A DNA stretch of 41,147 bases from Clostridia bacterium (GCA_017403185.1 JAFQON010000018.1:1-41147), one strand, 5' to 3'; positions 17,084 to 26,065 are shown, counted from the stretch's first letter. Made by a program: numbers and translations. The notes: generated from the letters alone by a model not told the origin.

Positions 17084-20000
17084 ATGATATTAAAATCGCT
17101 TGAAATGCAGGGCTTCAAATCCTTCCCCGATAAGACGGTGCTCGAATTCGGGAAAGGCATAACCGCAGTTGTCGGCCCCAACGGCTCGGGTAAGAGCAAT
17201 ATTTCCGACGCTGTGAGGTGGGTATTGGGTGAGCAGTCAACCAAAACCCTCAGAGGTGCTAAAATGGAGGATGTTATCTTCGGCGGCACAAGCCAGCGAA
17301 AGGCTCTGGGCTATGCCGAGGTTACTCTGCGCCTTGATAACTCCGACAGAGGGCTCAATAACGATAAGGACGATGTTGCCGTCACCCGCCGCTACTACCG
17401 CTCGGGTGAGAGTGAGTATAAAATCAACGGCGAGGTGTGCAGGCTCAGAGATATCCATGAGCTTTTCATGGATACGGGTCTTGGCAGAGACGGCTATTCA
17501 ATGGTCGGTCAGGGCAGAATTGCCGACCTCGTTTCCGCCCGTTCAACTCAGCGCAGAGATATGCTTGAAGAGGCAGCGGGAATTTCTCATTTCCGCTACA
17601 GAAGAGCCGATGCAAACCGCAGGCTTGACCAGGCGGAGGAGAATCTTGTGCGCCTGCGTGATATCCTCGCCGAGCTTGAGGGCAGAATAGGTCCCCTTAA
17701 AATCCAGAGTGAAAAGGCTATGAAATTCCTTGCCCTTGCCGACGAAAAGAAAACTCTTGAAATCGGCCTATGGCTTCACACAATAGAAAAATCAAAAAAC
17801 GGTCTGCGTGAGCAGGAGCATAAGCTTTCGCTTGCTTCGTCGCAGTATGAGCAGACCGAAAATGAGCTTGTTGAGCTTATAGAGCAGATTGAGCAGGCAA
17901 TCAGCGAGGGTCAGCAGATTACCCTTGAAATCGAGCGTCTGAGGCAGTCTATTTCAGACAGTGAAGAGGAGGCCGCTGTTATTGACGGTAAGGTTGCCGT
18001 TGAGAAAAACACGATTGAGCATAACGAGCAGACAATCGAGCGTATAACGGGCGATATGGGCGACAGCGAAACTTCAAAGGCTGAGATTGATGCTCAGATT
18101 GAGCAGGCAAAGGCAGATACCGAGCAGAAGGAAGCTGTTATTGCCGAGAAAAAGGATGCTCTTGAAGCGGAGCTTAAAAGGCTCAGTGAATTGCTTGGTC
18201 AGAACAGTGAAAACAGCGAAAAATCAAGAGAAATAAACGATAAGATTACCGCTGCGGCTCTCAGGCTTGCCGATATGCGTGTTGAAAAGTCAACCGCTCA
18301 GTCAGCCCGCCATGAGCTCAGCGCAAGAATCGATAACATAAATGAGGTTGTTGAAACAAGGGGCGGTATCATCACTTCCCTTGAAAATGAGAAATCCGCC
18401 GCTCAGCTTGAGCTTGACCGCCTTAATGCCGTTGCCGCAGAGCATGAAAATTCGCTTGAGGGCTACAGAATGATAATCGGCACGAGGGCTGAAAAGGTTG
18501 AGCGCTTTCGCAAAGAGCTTGAAAGCATAAACCTTGACATTTACCAGAAAAACGCACGCATAAAGATGCTTGATGACCTTGAAAAGAATCTTGACGGCTA
18601 TGCGGGCAGCGTTCAGAAGGTTATCAAAGAGGCAAAGAGAGGTGCCCTCAGAGGCATTCACGGCACTCTTTCGCAGCTTATAACTGCTCCTGCCGAGTAT
18701 GCCGTTGCAATCGAAACAGCCCTCGGTGCTGCTGTTCAGAATATTGTTACCGATAACGAAAACACCGCAAAGCTTGCCATTAATTTCCTTAAAGAAAACA
18801 GAGCAGGCCGTGCAACCTTCCTTCCGCTTACATCGGTCAAGTCAAGACCGTTTACGGAGAAGGGGCTTGATAGCTGCGAAGGCTTTGTTGATATGGCGGA
18901 TAAGCTGCTTGAATATAACAGCAAATATTCCGAAATCATCGGCTCTTTGCTTGCAAGAACGGCGGTTGTTGATAATATCGACAACGGCATCGCAATGGCC
19001 AAGAAGTATTCCTACCGTTTCAAGATAGTTACCCTTGACGGTCAGGTGCTCAATGCTGGCGGTTCGATGACGGGCGGCTCAAGGGGCTCGGGTGCGGGCT
19101 TCCTCAGCAGAGCAACGGAAATCGAGTCGCTGAAAGAAAAGGTTGAGGTGCTTGAAAAGCAGCTTGCTGATAAGCAGGAAACCTTCAAGACTCTCTCCGA
19201 AGAGCTTGCGCTCGTTCAGGCGGAGCTTGATGCGAGCGAAGCTGAGCTTATCAAGGCTCAGGAGGATATAATCCGTGCCGAAAGTGCGCTTAATCTTATC
19301 AAAGACAGATATGCCGCAGCAAAGGGACATATCAGCGAGCTTGAAGCTGAGAAGGAGAGGGCGAAGGCGAGAATTGCCGAGGCTGAGGCAGATGAAAAGA
19401 AGGCGGATGCCGAAATTGCAGCTGCAGCCGCAGAGAGTGAAAGGCTCAATGCCGAGCTTGATGCGCTCAACTCCGAGCGTGAATCGCTTGATAAGCTGCG
19501 TGAGGAATCGGCTGAAATCCAGAATGCGCTCAATCTTGAGATTATGGCGCTGCGCAAGGATATTGAGGCGAACAACGAAACAATCGCTCTCTGTCTTGAG
19601 CGCAAGGCAACTTTTGATATCCGTGAGAGTAAGCTGAGCGAAGAAATTGCGGCGATTAAAGAAGAAAACGAAAAAATCCTTGCAAATATTGCAGAGCTTG
19701 AAGCGGGTGCGGCAGCATTGCGCGAAAACTCCGTAAAAACAAGAGAAAAGATTGAAAATCTTACCGAAAAGCGTACTCAGGGCGAGGCGAGAAGCACAGC
19801 TCTCCGTGCAAAAGAGCGTGAAATGACCGGCGAGAGAGAAAAGCTCAGCGGTGAGCTTGCAAGGCTTGAGGAACGCCGTGACGCAATGCAGAGAGAGCTT
19901 GAAACGGCGCAGAACAAGCTTTATGACGAATATCAGCTTTCGCTGCGTGAGGCGGCAGAGATGAATATTGTGCTTGACGATATCCCCAAGGCGCAGCGCA

Positions 20001-20653
20001 CTCTGCAGGAAATCAAGAATAAAATCAGGGCACTCGGCAGCGTGAATGTGGGCGCTGTTGAGGAATACAAAGAGGTATCCGAACGCTACGAATACATGAG
20101 CGGTCAGATAGGTGATATCGAAAAGGCGAGAGAAGAGCTCATAAAGCTTATTGAAGAGCTTACGGGTAAGATGGCGGAGCGATTCAGAGAGCAGTTCAGA
20201 CGAATCAACAACCACTTCGGCGAAACCTTCAGGGATTTGTTTGACGGCGGTAAAGCCGAGCTTGTGCTTGAGGACCCGCAGGATGTGCTTGAATGCGCCA
20301 TCAACATAAGGGTTCAGCCGCCCGGCAAGAATGTTCAGAATATTGACCTTCTCTCGGGCGGTGAAAAGGGTCTTGCGGCAATCGCCCTCCTTTTTGCAAT
20401 CCTTAAGGTTACGCCTGCGCCCTTCTGTATTTTTGACGAGGTTGAGGCTGCGCTTGACGATGTCAATGTAAGCCGCTATGCGTCATATGTAAGAGAGATG
20501 ACGGGCAGCACGCAGTTCATTCTCATCACTCACAGACGAGGCACAATGGATGAGGCGGATATGCTCTACGGCGTTACGATGCAGGAAAAGGGCGTTTCAA
20601 AGCTGCTTGAGCTTAAGACTGCTGAAATGGCGAAAAAGCTTGGGTTAGAGTGA
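17084..20653 (+). CDS. smc: Chromosome segregation/condensation ATPase SMC
   Basis: SMC forms the bacterial condensin with ScpA and ScpB and organises newly replicated origins. The 1189-residue length is standard. The order is: N-terminal head with Walker A GPNGSGKSN (31-39), first coiled coil rich in Glu/Lys/Leu (about 170-500), hinge (about 510-670, with GGSMTGGS), second coiled coil (about 680-1020), and C-terminal head with the ABC signature LLSGGEKGLAAIAL and Walker B FCIFDEVEAALDD. All catalytic motifs are intact. Start ATG with AGGTTAGG upstream. No clear terminator follows, but a new promoter lies 52 bp after the stop. Confidence 0.97.
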   Translation: MILKSLEMQGFKSFPDKTVLEFGKGITAVVGPNGSGKSNISDAVRWVLGEQSTKTLRGAKMEDVIFGGTSQRKALGYAEVTLRLDNSDRGLNNDKDDVAVTRRYYRSGESEYKINGEVCRLRDIHELFMDTGLGRDGYSMVGQGRIADLVSARSTQRRDMLEEAAGISHFRYRRADANRRLDQAEENLVRLRDILAELEGRIGPLKIQSEKAMKFLALADEKKTLEIGLWLHTIEKSKNGLREQEHKLSLASSQYEQTENELVELIEQIEQAISEGQQITLEIERLRQSISDSEEEAAVIDGKVAVEKNTIEHNEQTIERITGDMGDSETSKAEIDAQIEQAKADTEQKEAVIAEKKDALEAELKRLSELLGQNSENSEKSREINDKITAAALRLADMRVEKSTAQSARHELSARIDNINEVVETRGGIITSLENEKSAAQLELDRLNAVAAEHENSLEGYRMIIGTRAEKVERFRKELESINLDIYQKNARIKMLDDLEKNLDGYAGSVQKVIKEAKRGALRGIHGTLSQLITAPAEYAVAIETALGAAVQNIVTDNENTAKLAINFLKENRAGRATFLPLTSVKSRPFTEKGLDSCEGFVDMADKLLEYNSKYSEIIGSLLARTAVVDNIDNGIAMAKKYSYRFKIVTLDGQVLNAGGSMTGGSRGSGAGFLSRATEIESLKEKVEVLEKQLADKQETFKTLSEELALVQAELDASEAELIKAQEDIIRAESALNLIKDRYAAAKGHISELEAEKERAKARIAEAEADEKKADAEIAAAAAESERLNAELDALNSERESLDKLREESAEIQNALNLEIMALRKDIEANNETIALCLERKATFDIRESKLSEEIAAIKEENEKILANIAELEAGAAALRENSVKTREKIENLTEKRTQGEARSTALRAKEREMTGEREKLSGELARLEERRDAMQRELETAQNKLYDEYQLSLREAAEMNIVLDDIPKAQRTLQEIKNKIRALGSVNVGAVEEYKEVSERYEYMSGQIGDIEKAREELIKLIEELTGKMAERFREQFRRINNHFGETFRDLFDGGKAELVLEDPQDVLECAINIRVQPPGKNVQNIDLLSGGEKGLAAIALLFAILKVTPAPFCIFDEVEAALDDVNVSRYASYVREMTGSTQFILITHRRGTMDEADMLYGVTMQEKGVSKLLELKTAEMAKKLGLE

Positions 20654-20704
20654 AAAATTCACAGCAATGTTACAAATGTGCCTGATTTAAGGCCGTTATG
20701 TATC

Positions 20705-20733
20705 TTGATTAAAAATTTTTATTATGTTATAAT
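20705..20733 (+). promoter_or_regulatory. Promoter of the aminotransferase-aldolase operon
   Basis: TTGATT (20705-20710), a 17-bp spacer ending in TGT, and TATAAT (20728-20733), giving both a -35 and an extended -10. Confidence 0.8.
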
Positions 20734-20750
20734 AAGATGTAAATTATTTC

Positions 20751-20770
20751 TAAGCGGGGAAAACCGCTTA
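20751..20770 (+). promoter_or_regulatory. 5' UTR hairpin before the aminotransferase gene
   Basis: TAAGCGG (20751-20757) pairs with CCGCTTA (20764-20770) about 10 nt after the expected transcript start and just before the GGGAGG ribosome site. It may protect the mRNA 5' end; there is no T-run, so it is not a terminator. Confidence 0.5.
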
Positions 20771-20786
20771 AAAGGGAGGATATAAA

Positions 20787-22265
20787 ATGTCAAATCACGG
20801 TATTATCAATTACCCCGATGCGCAGGCTGTGCAGAAGCAGCTTGATGAGCTTATCAAAAAGCCTATTTATTCAATCGCACCCGATGCACTCAAGAAGTAT
20901 GAAGAGGAATATTTCGATAAGAAGTGCGCAAAGTCAAAGGCAATGATTGAAGAGGCAAAGCAGGTTATCCCCGGCGGCGTTCAGCACAACCTTGCTTTCA
21001 ACTATCCGTTCCCCCTCGTTTTCACAAAGGCTGAGGGCGCATATCTTTATGATATCGACGGCAACAGATACTATGACTTCCTTCAGGCAGGCGGCCCCAC
21101 AGTATTGGGCAGCAATCCTCCCGCAGTTCGTGAGAAGGTTATTGAGCTTCTCAACACCTGCGGCCCCTCAACAGGTCTTTTCCACGAGTATGAATACAAG
21201 CTCGGCAAGAAGATTGCAGACCTTATCCCCAGTGTTGATATGTTCCGTATGCTCGGTTCGGGCACAGAAGCTTGTATGACAGCTATCCGTGTTGCCCGCC
21301 TTGCAACAGGTAAGAAGAAGATTCTTAAAATGGGCGGTGCATACCACGGCTGGTCAGATCAGCTTGGCTACGGCATCCGTGTTCCCGGCTCAAAGTTCAC
21401 TCAGGCAACAGGTGTTCCCCTGTTCTGCTTCAGAGATACGGAAGAATTCTTCCCCGGCGACCTCAATGACCTTGAAAGAAAGCTCAAGGCTAACCGCTTC
21501 AAGGGCGGCACAGCAGCAGTTATGCTCGAGCCCGTCGGCCCCGAAAGCGGCACAAGACCCGTTGACAAGAACTTCTGCAAGGGCGTTGAAGCTCTCTGCC
21601 GCAAGTACGGCGCACTCCTCATCTTTGATGAAGTTGTTACCGCATTCCGTGTAAGCATGAGCGGTGCTCAGGGCTACTTCGGCGTTTCACCCGACCTCAC
21701 GGTATTCGGCAAGGTTATGGCAGGCGGATACCCCGGTGCAGGCGGTCTCGGCGGCAAGAAGGAATACATGAAGCACCTCGGCGCAGGTCTTGACGATACA
21801 GGCAAGAAGGTTAAGAAGGCATTCTGCGGCGGCACAATGTCAGCTAACCCCCTCAGCTGTGTTGCAGGCTACACAATGCTTGAAGAGATGGAAAAGGCTG
21901 ATGCTTGCTACAAGGCAGCTCTTGCCGGTGACAGACTCACTGCAGGTCTTCAGGAAATCATCAAGAAGAAGAACCTTCCCTTTGTTGCATTCAATCAGGG
22001 CTCAATCTGCCATCTTGAAACAGTAGGCACTCTTAACTTCTCAATCAACTGGAAGAAGCCCTGGCAGATTCCTTCAGTTCTTGATGCTACATCGGCACGC
22101 AAGAAGGAAATGACTCACATGGGCGCAGCTTACATGGCAGAAGGTCTTGTAACTCTTGCAGGCAGCCGTCTTTACACAAGTGCTGCTTACACCGACGAAA
22201 TGATTGACGATGCACTCGCAGCATTCGACAGAGTATTCGACAACATCGTTTGTCTTGAGAAATAA
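20787..22265 (+). CDS. Class III PLP-dependent aminotransferase, GSA-aminomutase-like
   Basis: The 492-residue product is a fold-type I PLP enzyme related to glutamate-1-semialdehyde aminomutase and acetylornithine-type aminotransferases. Visible motifs are GSGTEACMTAIRVAR (around 158-171), AYHGW (185-189), LLIFDEVVTAFR with the PLP-contacting D281, and FGKVMAGG with the Schiff-base lysine K309. It is about 60 residues longer than GSA aminomutase, with an extra N-terminal helical stretch. No heme genes are nearby, so heme synthesis is not supported. Codon use is as biased as in the ribosomal genes, suggesting an abundant enzyme. It is followed 24 bp later by a class II aldolase-like gene; a joint pathway is inferred but the substrate is unknown. 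Confidence 0.85.
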   Translation: MSNHGIINYPDAQAVQKQLDELIKKPIYSIAPDALKKYEEEYFDKKCAKSKAMIEEAKQVIPGGVQHNLAFNYPFPLVFTKAEGAYLYDIDGNRYYDFLQAGGPTVLGSNPPAVREKVIELLNTCGPSTGLFHEYEYKLGKKIADLIPSVDMFRMLGSGTEACMTAIRVARLATGKKKILKMGGAYHGWSDQLGYGIRVPGSKFTQATGVPLFCFRDTEEFFPGDLNDLERKLKANRFKGGTAAVMLEPVGPESGTRPVDKNFCKGVEALCRKYGALLIFDEVVTAFRVSMSGAQGYFGVSPDLTVFGKVMAGGYPGAGGLGGKKEYMKHLGAGLDDTGKKVKKAFCGGTMSANPLSCVAGYTMLEEMEKADACYKAALAGDRLTAGLQEIIKKKNLPFVAFNQGSICHLETVGTLNFSINWKKPWQIPSVLDATSARKKEMTHMGAAYMAEGLVTLAGSRLYTSAAYTDEMIDDALAAFDRVFDNIVCLEK

Positions 22266-22289
22266 TTTCTCTCCGAAAGGAAAATTACA

Positions 22290-23486
22290 ATGGATGTTTT
22301 AACCGCTAAAAAATTGGTTATCGAAGCAGGCGAAAGGCTTGTTGAAACAGGCCTTATCGCCAGAACATGGGGCAATGTAAGCTGCCGTGTTGACGATAAA
22401 ACCTTTGTTATCACACCCAGCGGCAAGCCCTATATCGGTCTTACTCCCGATGATATTGTTGAGGTTGCCATCAACACTCTTGAATGGGGCGGCAATGTGA
22501 AGCCCTCGTCTGAAAAGGGCATCCACGCTGAGGTTTATAAAGAATTCCCCGAGGCAAATTTCGTTATCCACACCCACCAGAAGGTGGCTTCCGCAATCAG
22601 TGCTCTTTCAACGGGCATTGAAAAGGTTGTGGGTGATGCAGGCAAATTCATCGGCGGCAGAATTCATGTTGGCTCATACGGTCTGCCCGGCACAAAGAAG
22701 CTCAGAAAGGGTGTTACAAAGGCTCTTCGCCTGAGCCCTTCAAAGGCTGTTATCATGGCGCACCACGGCGCTCTTTGCTTCGGCAAGGACAGCGAAGAGG
22801 CTTTTCAGGTTGCAAATACGCTTGAGCAGGTGTGTGCAAAGCATATTCTTTCAGCCGCAAAGGATAAGTTTGGCATAAACTCAGACAATCTTGACGATTT
22901 CTGTTCGGAAATGGCCAACAAGCTCACAAATTCTCAAAAAACAGTTGAAATTGATAATTCTTTGGTGTATAATAGCAAATGCAACAGAGACAGCGGAGAA
23001 ATCGTTTTCACCAATAAGGAAGACGGCTCCGAGGTATCAATGGATCTCAACACCGGTGCGGCAGAAAAGGCACTTGCAGACACCGCAAATGCCCACAGAG
23101 ATATCTATCTTGCCCGCCCCGATTTCAATAACATAATTCATAACACTTCAAGCGAGGCTGTGGCCGTTTCAAGGCTCGGCAAAACAATGAAGCCCTTGCT
23201 TGACGATTTTGCTCAGATTTGCGGCCCCACCGTTAAGACCGTTGCTCCCGAAAAGTGCGCTAAGGCAATCAAGAGGAAGAATGCGGTGCTTATCAAGGAT
23301 CAGGGTGCTCTGTGCTGCGGCTCCAACGAGGGCGATGCGCAGGCGGTCGATATGATTATGAGCAAGAGCTGCCTCACTTTGCTTACCGCAAAGGTATTTG
23401 GCAAGGAGAAGGCAATCAATCCCATTGAAGCCTGGCTTATGAGAATTGTTTATCTCACCAAGTATTCAAAGAAGGCTTCAGAATAA
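22290..23486 (+). CDS. Two-domain class II aldolase/adducin-like protein, second domain degenerate
   Basis: The 398-residue protein holds two class II aldolase-like halves. The first (about 1-205) has the catalytic set seen in L-fuculose-phosphate aldolase: SSEKGIH with E75, FVIHTHQ with H94 and H96, and MAHHGALCF with H158/H159. The second (about 220-398) keeps the fold-like pattern (DIYLARPDFNNIIHNTSSEAV; AVLIKDQGALCCGSNEGDA) but has HNT and DQG where the metal ligands HTH and HHG should be, so it probably does not bind the metal. Aldolases of this family cleave sugar phosphates or related hydroxy acids; decarboxylase-type members also exist. It is in an operon with the preceding aminotransferase. 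The substrate is unknown. Confidence 0.85.
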   Translation: MDVLTAKKLVIEAGERLVETGLIARTWGNVSCRVDDKTFVITPSGKPYIGLTPDDIVEVAINTLEWGGNVKPSSEKGIHAEVYKEFPEANFVIHTHQKVASAISALSTGIEKVVGDAGKFIGGRIHVGSYGLPGTKKLRKGVTKALRLSPSKAVIMAHHGALCFGKDSEEAFQVANTLEQVCAKHILSAAKDKFGINSDNLDDFCSEMANKLTNSQKTVEIDNSLVYNSKCNRDSGEIVFTNKEDGSEVSMDLNTGAAEKALADTANAHRDIYLARPDFNNIIHNTSSEAVAVSRLGKTMKPLLDDFAQICGPTVKTVAPEKCAKAIKRKNAVLIKDQGALCCGSNEGDAQAVDMIMSKSCLTLLTAKVFGKEKAINPIEAWLMRIVYLTKYSKKASE

Positions 23487-23530
23487 TTAATTTGAACACT
23501 ACCATCTTTTGTCCCCCCCGTTTTATACGA

Positions 23531-23563
23531 GAAAAATCCGAGGCTTTGTGCCTCGGCTTTTTC
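23531..23563 (+). terminator. Terminator of the aminotransferase-aldolase operon
   Basis: CCGAGGC (23538-23544) pairs with GCCTCGG (23550-23556) around TTTGT, flanked by A and T runs (CTTTTTC after the stem). Confidence 0.9.
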
Positions 23564-23581
23564 TTTATACAATAAAATATA

Positions 23582-23610
23582 TTGAATTATCAAAAATTTC
23601 GTGGTATACT
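23582..23610 (+). promoter_or_regulatory. Promoter of a structured non-coding RNA
   Basis: TTGAAT (23582-23587), a 17-bp spacer and TATACT (23605-23610). The expected start, near 23617, coincides with the first base of the closing helix of the RNA downstream. Confidence 0.8.
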
Positions 23611-23616
23611 GAAATT

Positions 23617-23776
23617 GCGAAACAAATCCGAATAACCCTGTTCACAAGTGTGTATTTTAATTATGTAAAAATACATGCTCTGTTTTCGCATACTTGTGTT
23701 ATGGGAGAATGATTTGTTTCGCAGCAATCGGAGACATGTGTTTTTGTGCGCAGCTTCGGCTGCGCATTTTTGTTTT
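23617..23776 (+). ncRNA. Structured small RNA, candidate 6S RNA
   Basis: This RNA of about 160 nt has its own promoter and terminator and no credible ORF. A perfect 12-bp closing helix joins 23617-23628 to 23711-23722. It encloses a large, nearly symmetrical internal loop (14 nt at 23629-23642 and 12 nt at 23699-23710). Then comes an arm of 10 bp (23643-23652 with 23689-23698, one wobble), topped by an AT-rich hairpin (TATTTT with AAAATA). That order, closing stem, open bubble, terminal arm, is the architecture of 6S RNA, which mimics an open promoter and binds sigma-A RNA polymerase. It is a structural match only. The terminator pairs TGCGCAGC (23747-23754) with GCTGCGCA (23759-23766), then TTTTTG and TTTTT. 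Confidence 0.6.
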
Positions 23777-23828
23777 TACGGGAATATTTTATAATTCCGA
23801 TATTATTTTCAAATTTTTTCAAAAATCC

Positions 23829-23868
23829 TTAGACCAAATGCAAAATTCCTTCGTCTTTAGGGTGTAAG
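23829..23868 (+). promoter_or_regulatory. ECF-type promoter element, copy 1
   Basis: TTAGACCAAA (23829-23838), 13 nt, TCGTCTT (23851-23857), TAG, GGTGTAAG. Read as an ECF-sigma promoter it is TAGACC, 16 bp, CGTCTT; CGTC is the core -10 of many ECF sigma factors. It lies 35 bp before the first of two small membrane-protein genes. A GGGGTC/GACCCC hairpin (23868-23885) follows. Two more copies are at 24723 and 29983. Confidence 0.7.
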
Positions 23869-23902
23869 GGGTCAGAAAGGACCCCGATAAGGAGGAAAAA
23901 AT

Positions 23903-24277
23903 ATGAAAATCAAAAATTACAAATCGCTTATTATCTCATCTGCGGCAATCATTCTGGAAGCCGTCGTGCTTTATGTTATATGCTTATGCACGGTTCATAT
24001 TGATGCAATGACGGTTCCGTTTATCTCGTATTTTATACTTTCGGCAACAACCGCAGCATTGTCAATCTATGTCGGTGCGGCAAATCCGATAATGCTCATT
24101 CCCTTTGCGGTTGTTTCATTTGCAACTCAGGTGATTATGCCGAGCATTTTGTGGCAGGAATTAATGCCCTTGGAGTCTGCACTCGGAATGATTCCTTTTT
24201 ATGTTCTTCTTCCCGTGGCAGCGGGCGGGTTAATCGGATTTATCATCAGAAAATTAATAAAAAAACTCAGAAAATAA
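23903..24277 (+). CDS. Small integral membrane protein of unknown function
   Basis: The 124-residue product is not a family I recognise. It is very hydrophobic, with about four membrane segments (around 10-30, 37-58, 62-82 and 98-117), a short basic N-terminus (MKIKNYK) and a basic tail (RKLIKKLRK). GGAGG precedes the ATG by 7 bp. It is the first gene after copy 1 of the ECF-type element and is probably cotranscribed with the next small membrane protein, 40 bp downstream. A role in the cell envelope is inferred from membrane character and promoter type. Confidence 0.75.
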   Translation: MKIKNYKSLIISSAAIILEAVVLYVICLCTVHIDAMTVPFISYFILSATTAALSIYVGAANPIMLIPFAVVSFATQVIMPSILWQELMPLESALGMIPFYVLLPVAAGGLIGFIIRKLIKKLRK

Positions 24278-24317
24278 CAAGCCGAAACAGTTTCTTTATT
24301 TGATAAGGAGAAACAAT

Positions 24318-24716
24318 ATGAAAAACAAGGTTAAGAAGATGTTGACAGCATTTCCGTTTTGTTTTCCGTTTGCGTTCTCATTTTTCGCTGTTAATTATTA
24401 CCTCAGCAAGGAATGGTCGTGGCTGAGCATTGCGGCGGCAGTTCTTTTGGGTGTTCTCTCATTCGTCTACGCAGTGGTCGGCAAAGAAAGCGAGATGCTT
24501 ATGAGCAGCAAGGTGGGCATTTTAATATCATTTATAATTATCTGCTTCCTCTGGAACAGCGTAGATAAATTGAGCTTTTGGGAGAATTACGGAATGACAT
24601 TCAGACATTATTTTGAACTGATGGAGCTCATATCGTTGGGAATCCCGCTTTTTGCGGCAATTGTTGTGAAAATAATAAAAAAGATAAAAAATAAAACAAA
24701 AAAGCAAAACTTTTAA
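24318..24716 (+). CDS. Small integral membrane protein of unknown function
   Basis: The 132-residue protein has about four hydrophobic segments (near 9-29, 37-57, 68-86 and 104-124) and a Lys-rich C-terminus (KIIKKIKNKTKKQNF). The ATG at 24318 follows AAGGAG; a start further upstream at 24300 lacks a ribosome site. It resembles its neighbour in size and layout but not clearly in sequence. It lies between ECF-type elements 1 and 2, so it is likely the second gene of the first transcript. No function is known to me. Confidence 0.75.
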   Translation: MKNKVKKMLTAFPFCFPFAFSFFAVNYYLSKEWSWLSIAAAVLLGVLSFVYAVVGKESEMLMSSKVGILISFIIICFLWNSVDKLSFWENYGMTFRHYFELMELISLGIPLFAAIVVKIIKKIKNKTKKQNF

Positions 24717-24722
24717 AAAACT

Positions 24723-24762
24723 TTAGACCAAACCAAAAAATCAATCGTCTTTAGGGTGTAAG
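24723..24762 (+). promoter_or_regulatory. ECF-type promoter element, copy 2
   Basis: TTAGACCAAA (24723-24732), 13 nt, TCGTCTT (24745-24751), TAG, GGTGTAAG. Spacing between TAGACC and CGTCTT is 16 bp, as in copies 1 and 3. It lies 46 bp before the secreted-protein gene at 24809. Confidence 0.7.
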
Positions 24763-24808
24763 AGGTTAAAAAGACCCGATTTTTCAGATAAAAAAGGAGA
24801 AAAGAATC

Positions 24809-26065
24809 ATGAAAACAAAGAAGACCTTCAAAGCAGTTATCGCAATGGCACTCGCACTTATACTTTCACTCGGCGCAATGTCCGCAGCGTTTGCTGCAAA
24901 CGACAGCATCACATGGACTGTTTATGATGAAACCGCAAGCTGTGCTTACCATTCAGACCTTGCTCTCGGCACAAACACCGTAGCAATTAAAGAAGGCGGC
25001 TATTACTACTTCGATTTGTCAGAGCTTGAAAACGGCTATTACTCCGTTGAAATCACAGACAGCGTTTTTGAATATTTCTGTGTGCCCGAGAAGTCAGGCA
25101 ACAAATATGTCGGCTGGGGTGACGGCGAAAACTTCTTCAGCTATGATGTTGACCGTTTCGTTTTCAACCGCAATGAAAAAACAGATGTTGCAATCGTAGG
25201 CGCTTACGGCGCAGCTGAAGCGGTGAATGTTGAGGTTGAATATCTCGGCGAAGATATTGAGTCTGTTGAGCTCAACGACGAGAATATTGATGAACTCATT
25301 CTTCACTATGACATTATTGAATATTACACCAATGAATACGGAACAGGCGTTTATGTACCTTCAGACTCCGCTGACATTAAGGTTGACAGAACAAGCTACG
25401 GAGTTGATCTCGACACAAAAGTAACCTTCACAAGCGGCAAAACCTTGGAAGAGGAAGGCGTAAGATACTGGTTTGATTATGACGGCGGTCTCAAGAAGGG
25501 CGAAAACACCGTTACTCTTGAATTTGCAGGTCATGAATTTGAGCAGAAGCTCAATGTTGCTCTTATCTCGGATTATATTTCAGGTGTTGAGGTTGAAGGC
25601 TCTGCAAATGCACGCATTTATTATAACGGCTATTCTGTAGACGATGTATTCGACGAAATCACCGTTGTTTTTACCGACAACACAAAGCAGACTATAGAAA
25701 ATACTTATCCTTGCGAGGTAACTCTTCCCAACGGCAGAGAAATTGAGCTTGACTGTATGTATGCCGAAGATGTTGATGAGCTTAAGGTAAGACTTGTTAT
25801 CGGTGCAGGTTCAAATCAGATAGCTGTTATTGATCTTGAAACAGAGAAGGCAAGCATCAGCGAAAATATCAGCCGTTTTGCAGAAAACATAGGTTGGTAT
25901 ACAGAATATATCGAAAGCGAGTTTGAGCAGGCTTCGCTTATGATGAAAGCGGGTATGATTCAGGAGGCTATGGCTCAGTACGGCTATGCGTTCAGATATA
26001 TCGGCTACACAGTTGAAAATATCTTCAGCGAAATCGGAGCTTTTGTGAACTTCATGTTCAAATAA
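24809..26065 (+). CDS. Secreted protein of unknown function, paralogue of the next gene
   Basis: The 418-residue protein has a clear Sec signal peptide (basic MKTKKTFK, hydrophobic core, cleavage after AAFAA near residue 29). The mature part is acidic and rich in Tyr, Glu and Val. One stretch (DEITVVFTDNTKQTIE) has the look of a bacterial Ig-like or bacterial surface beta domain. The last 70 residues are predicted helical (ISENISRFAENIGWYTEYIE and onward). There is no LPXTG or lipobox, so it may be released. AAGGAG precedes the ATG. It sits downstream of ECF-type element 2. The downstream gene has an almost identical signal peptide. No enzyme motif was recognised. Confidence 0.8.
   Translation: MKTKKTFKAVIAMALALILSLGAMSAAFAANDSITWTVYDETASCAYHSDLALGTNTVAIKEGGYYYFDLSELENGYYSVEITDSVFEYFCVPEKSGNKYVGWGDGENFFSYDVDRFVFNRNEKTDVAIVGAYGAAEAVNVEVEYLGEDIESVELNDENIDELILHYDIIEYYTNEYGTGVYVPSDSADIKVDRTSYGVDLDTKVTFTSGKTLEEEGVRYWFDYDGGLKKGENTVTLEFAGHEFEQKLNVALISDYISGVEVEGSANARIYYNGYSVDDVFDEITVVFTDNTKQTIENTYPCEVTLPNGREIELDCMYAEDVDELKVRLVIGAGSNQIAVIDLETEKASISENISRFAENIGWYTEYIESEFEQASLMMKAGMIQEAMAQYGYAFRYIGYTVENIFSEIGAFVNFMFK

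Noticed and set aside
19079-20215. Long minus-strand open frame (378 codons) opposite smc
   Set aside because: It is a shadow of the coiled-coil coding region; the plus-strand SMC motifs are certain, and the antisense product has no ribosome site or known domain.
20787-22265. Calling this gene hemL (glutamate-1-semialdehyde aminomutase)
   Set aside because: The protein is longer than HemL, and no other heme gene is nearby; only the general class III fold is supported.
23509-23712. Short plus-strand open frame across the terminator and ncRNA
   Set aside because: It has no ribosome site and runs through a strong terminator, a promoter and the paired strands of the RNA gene.
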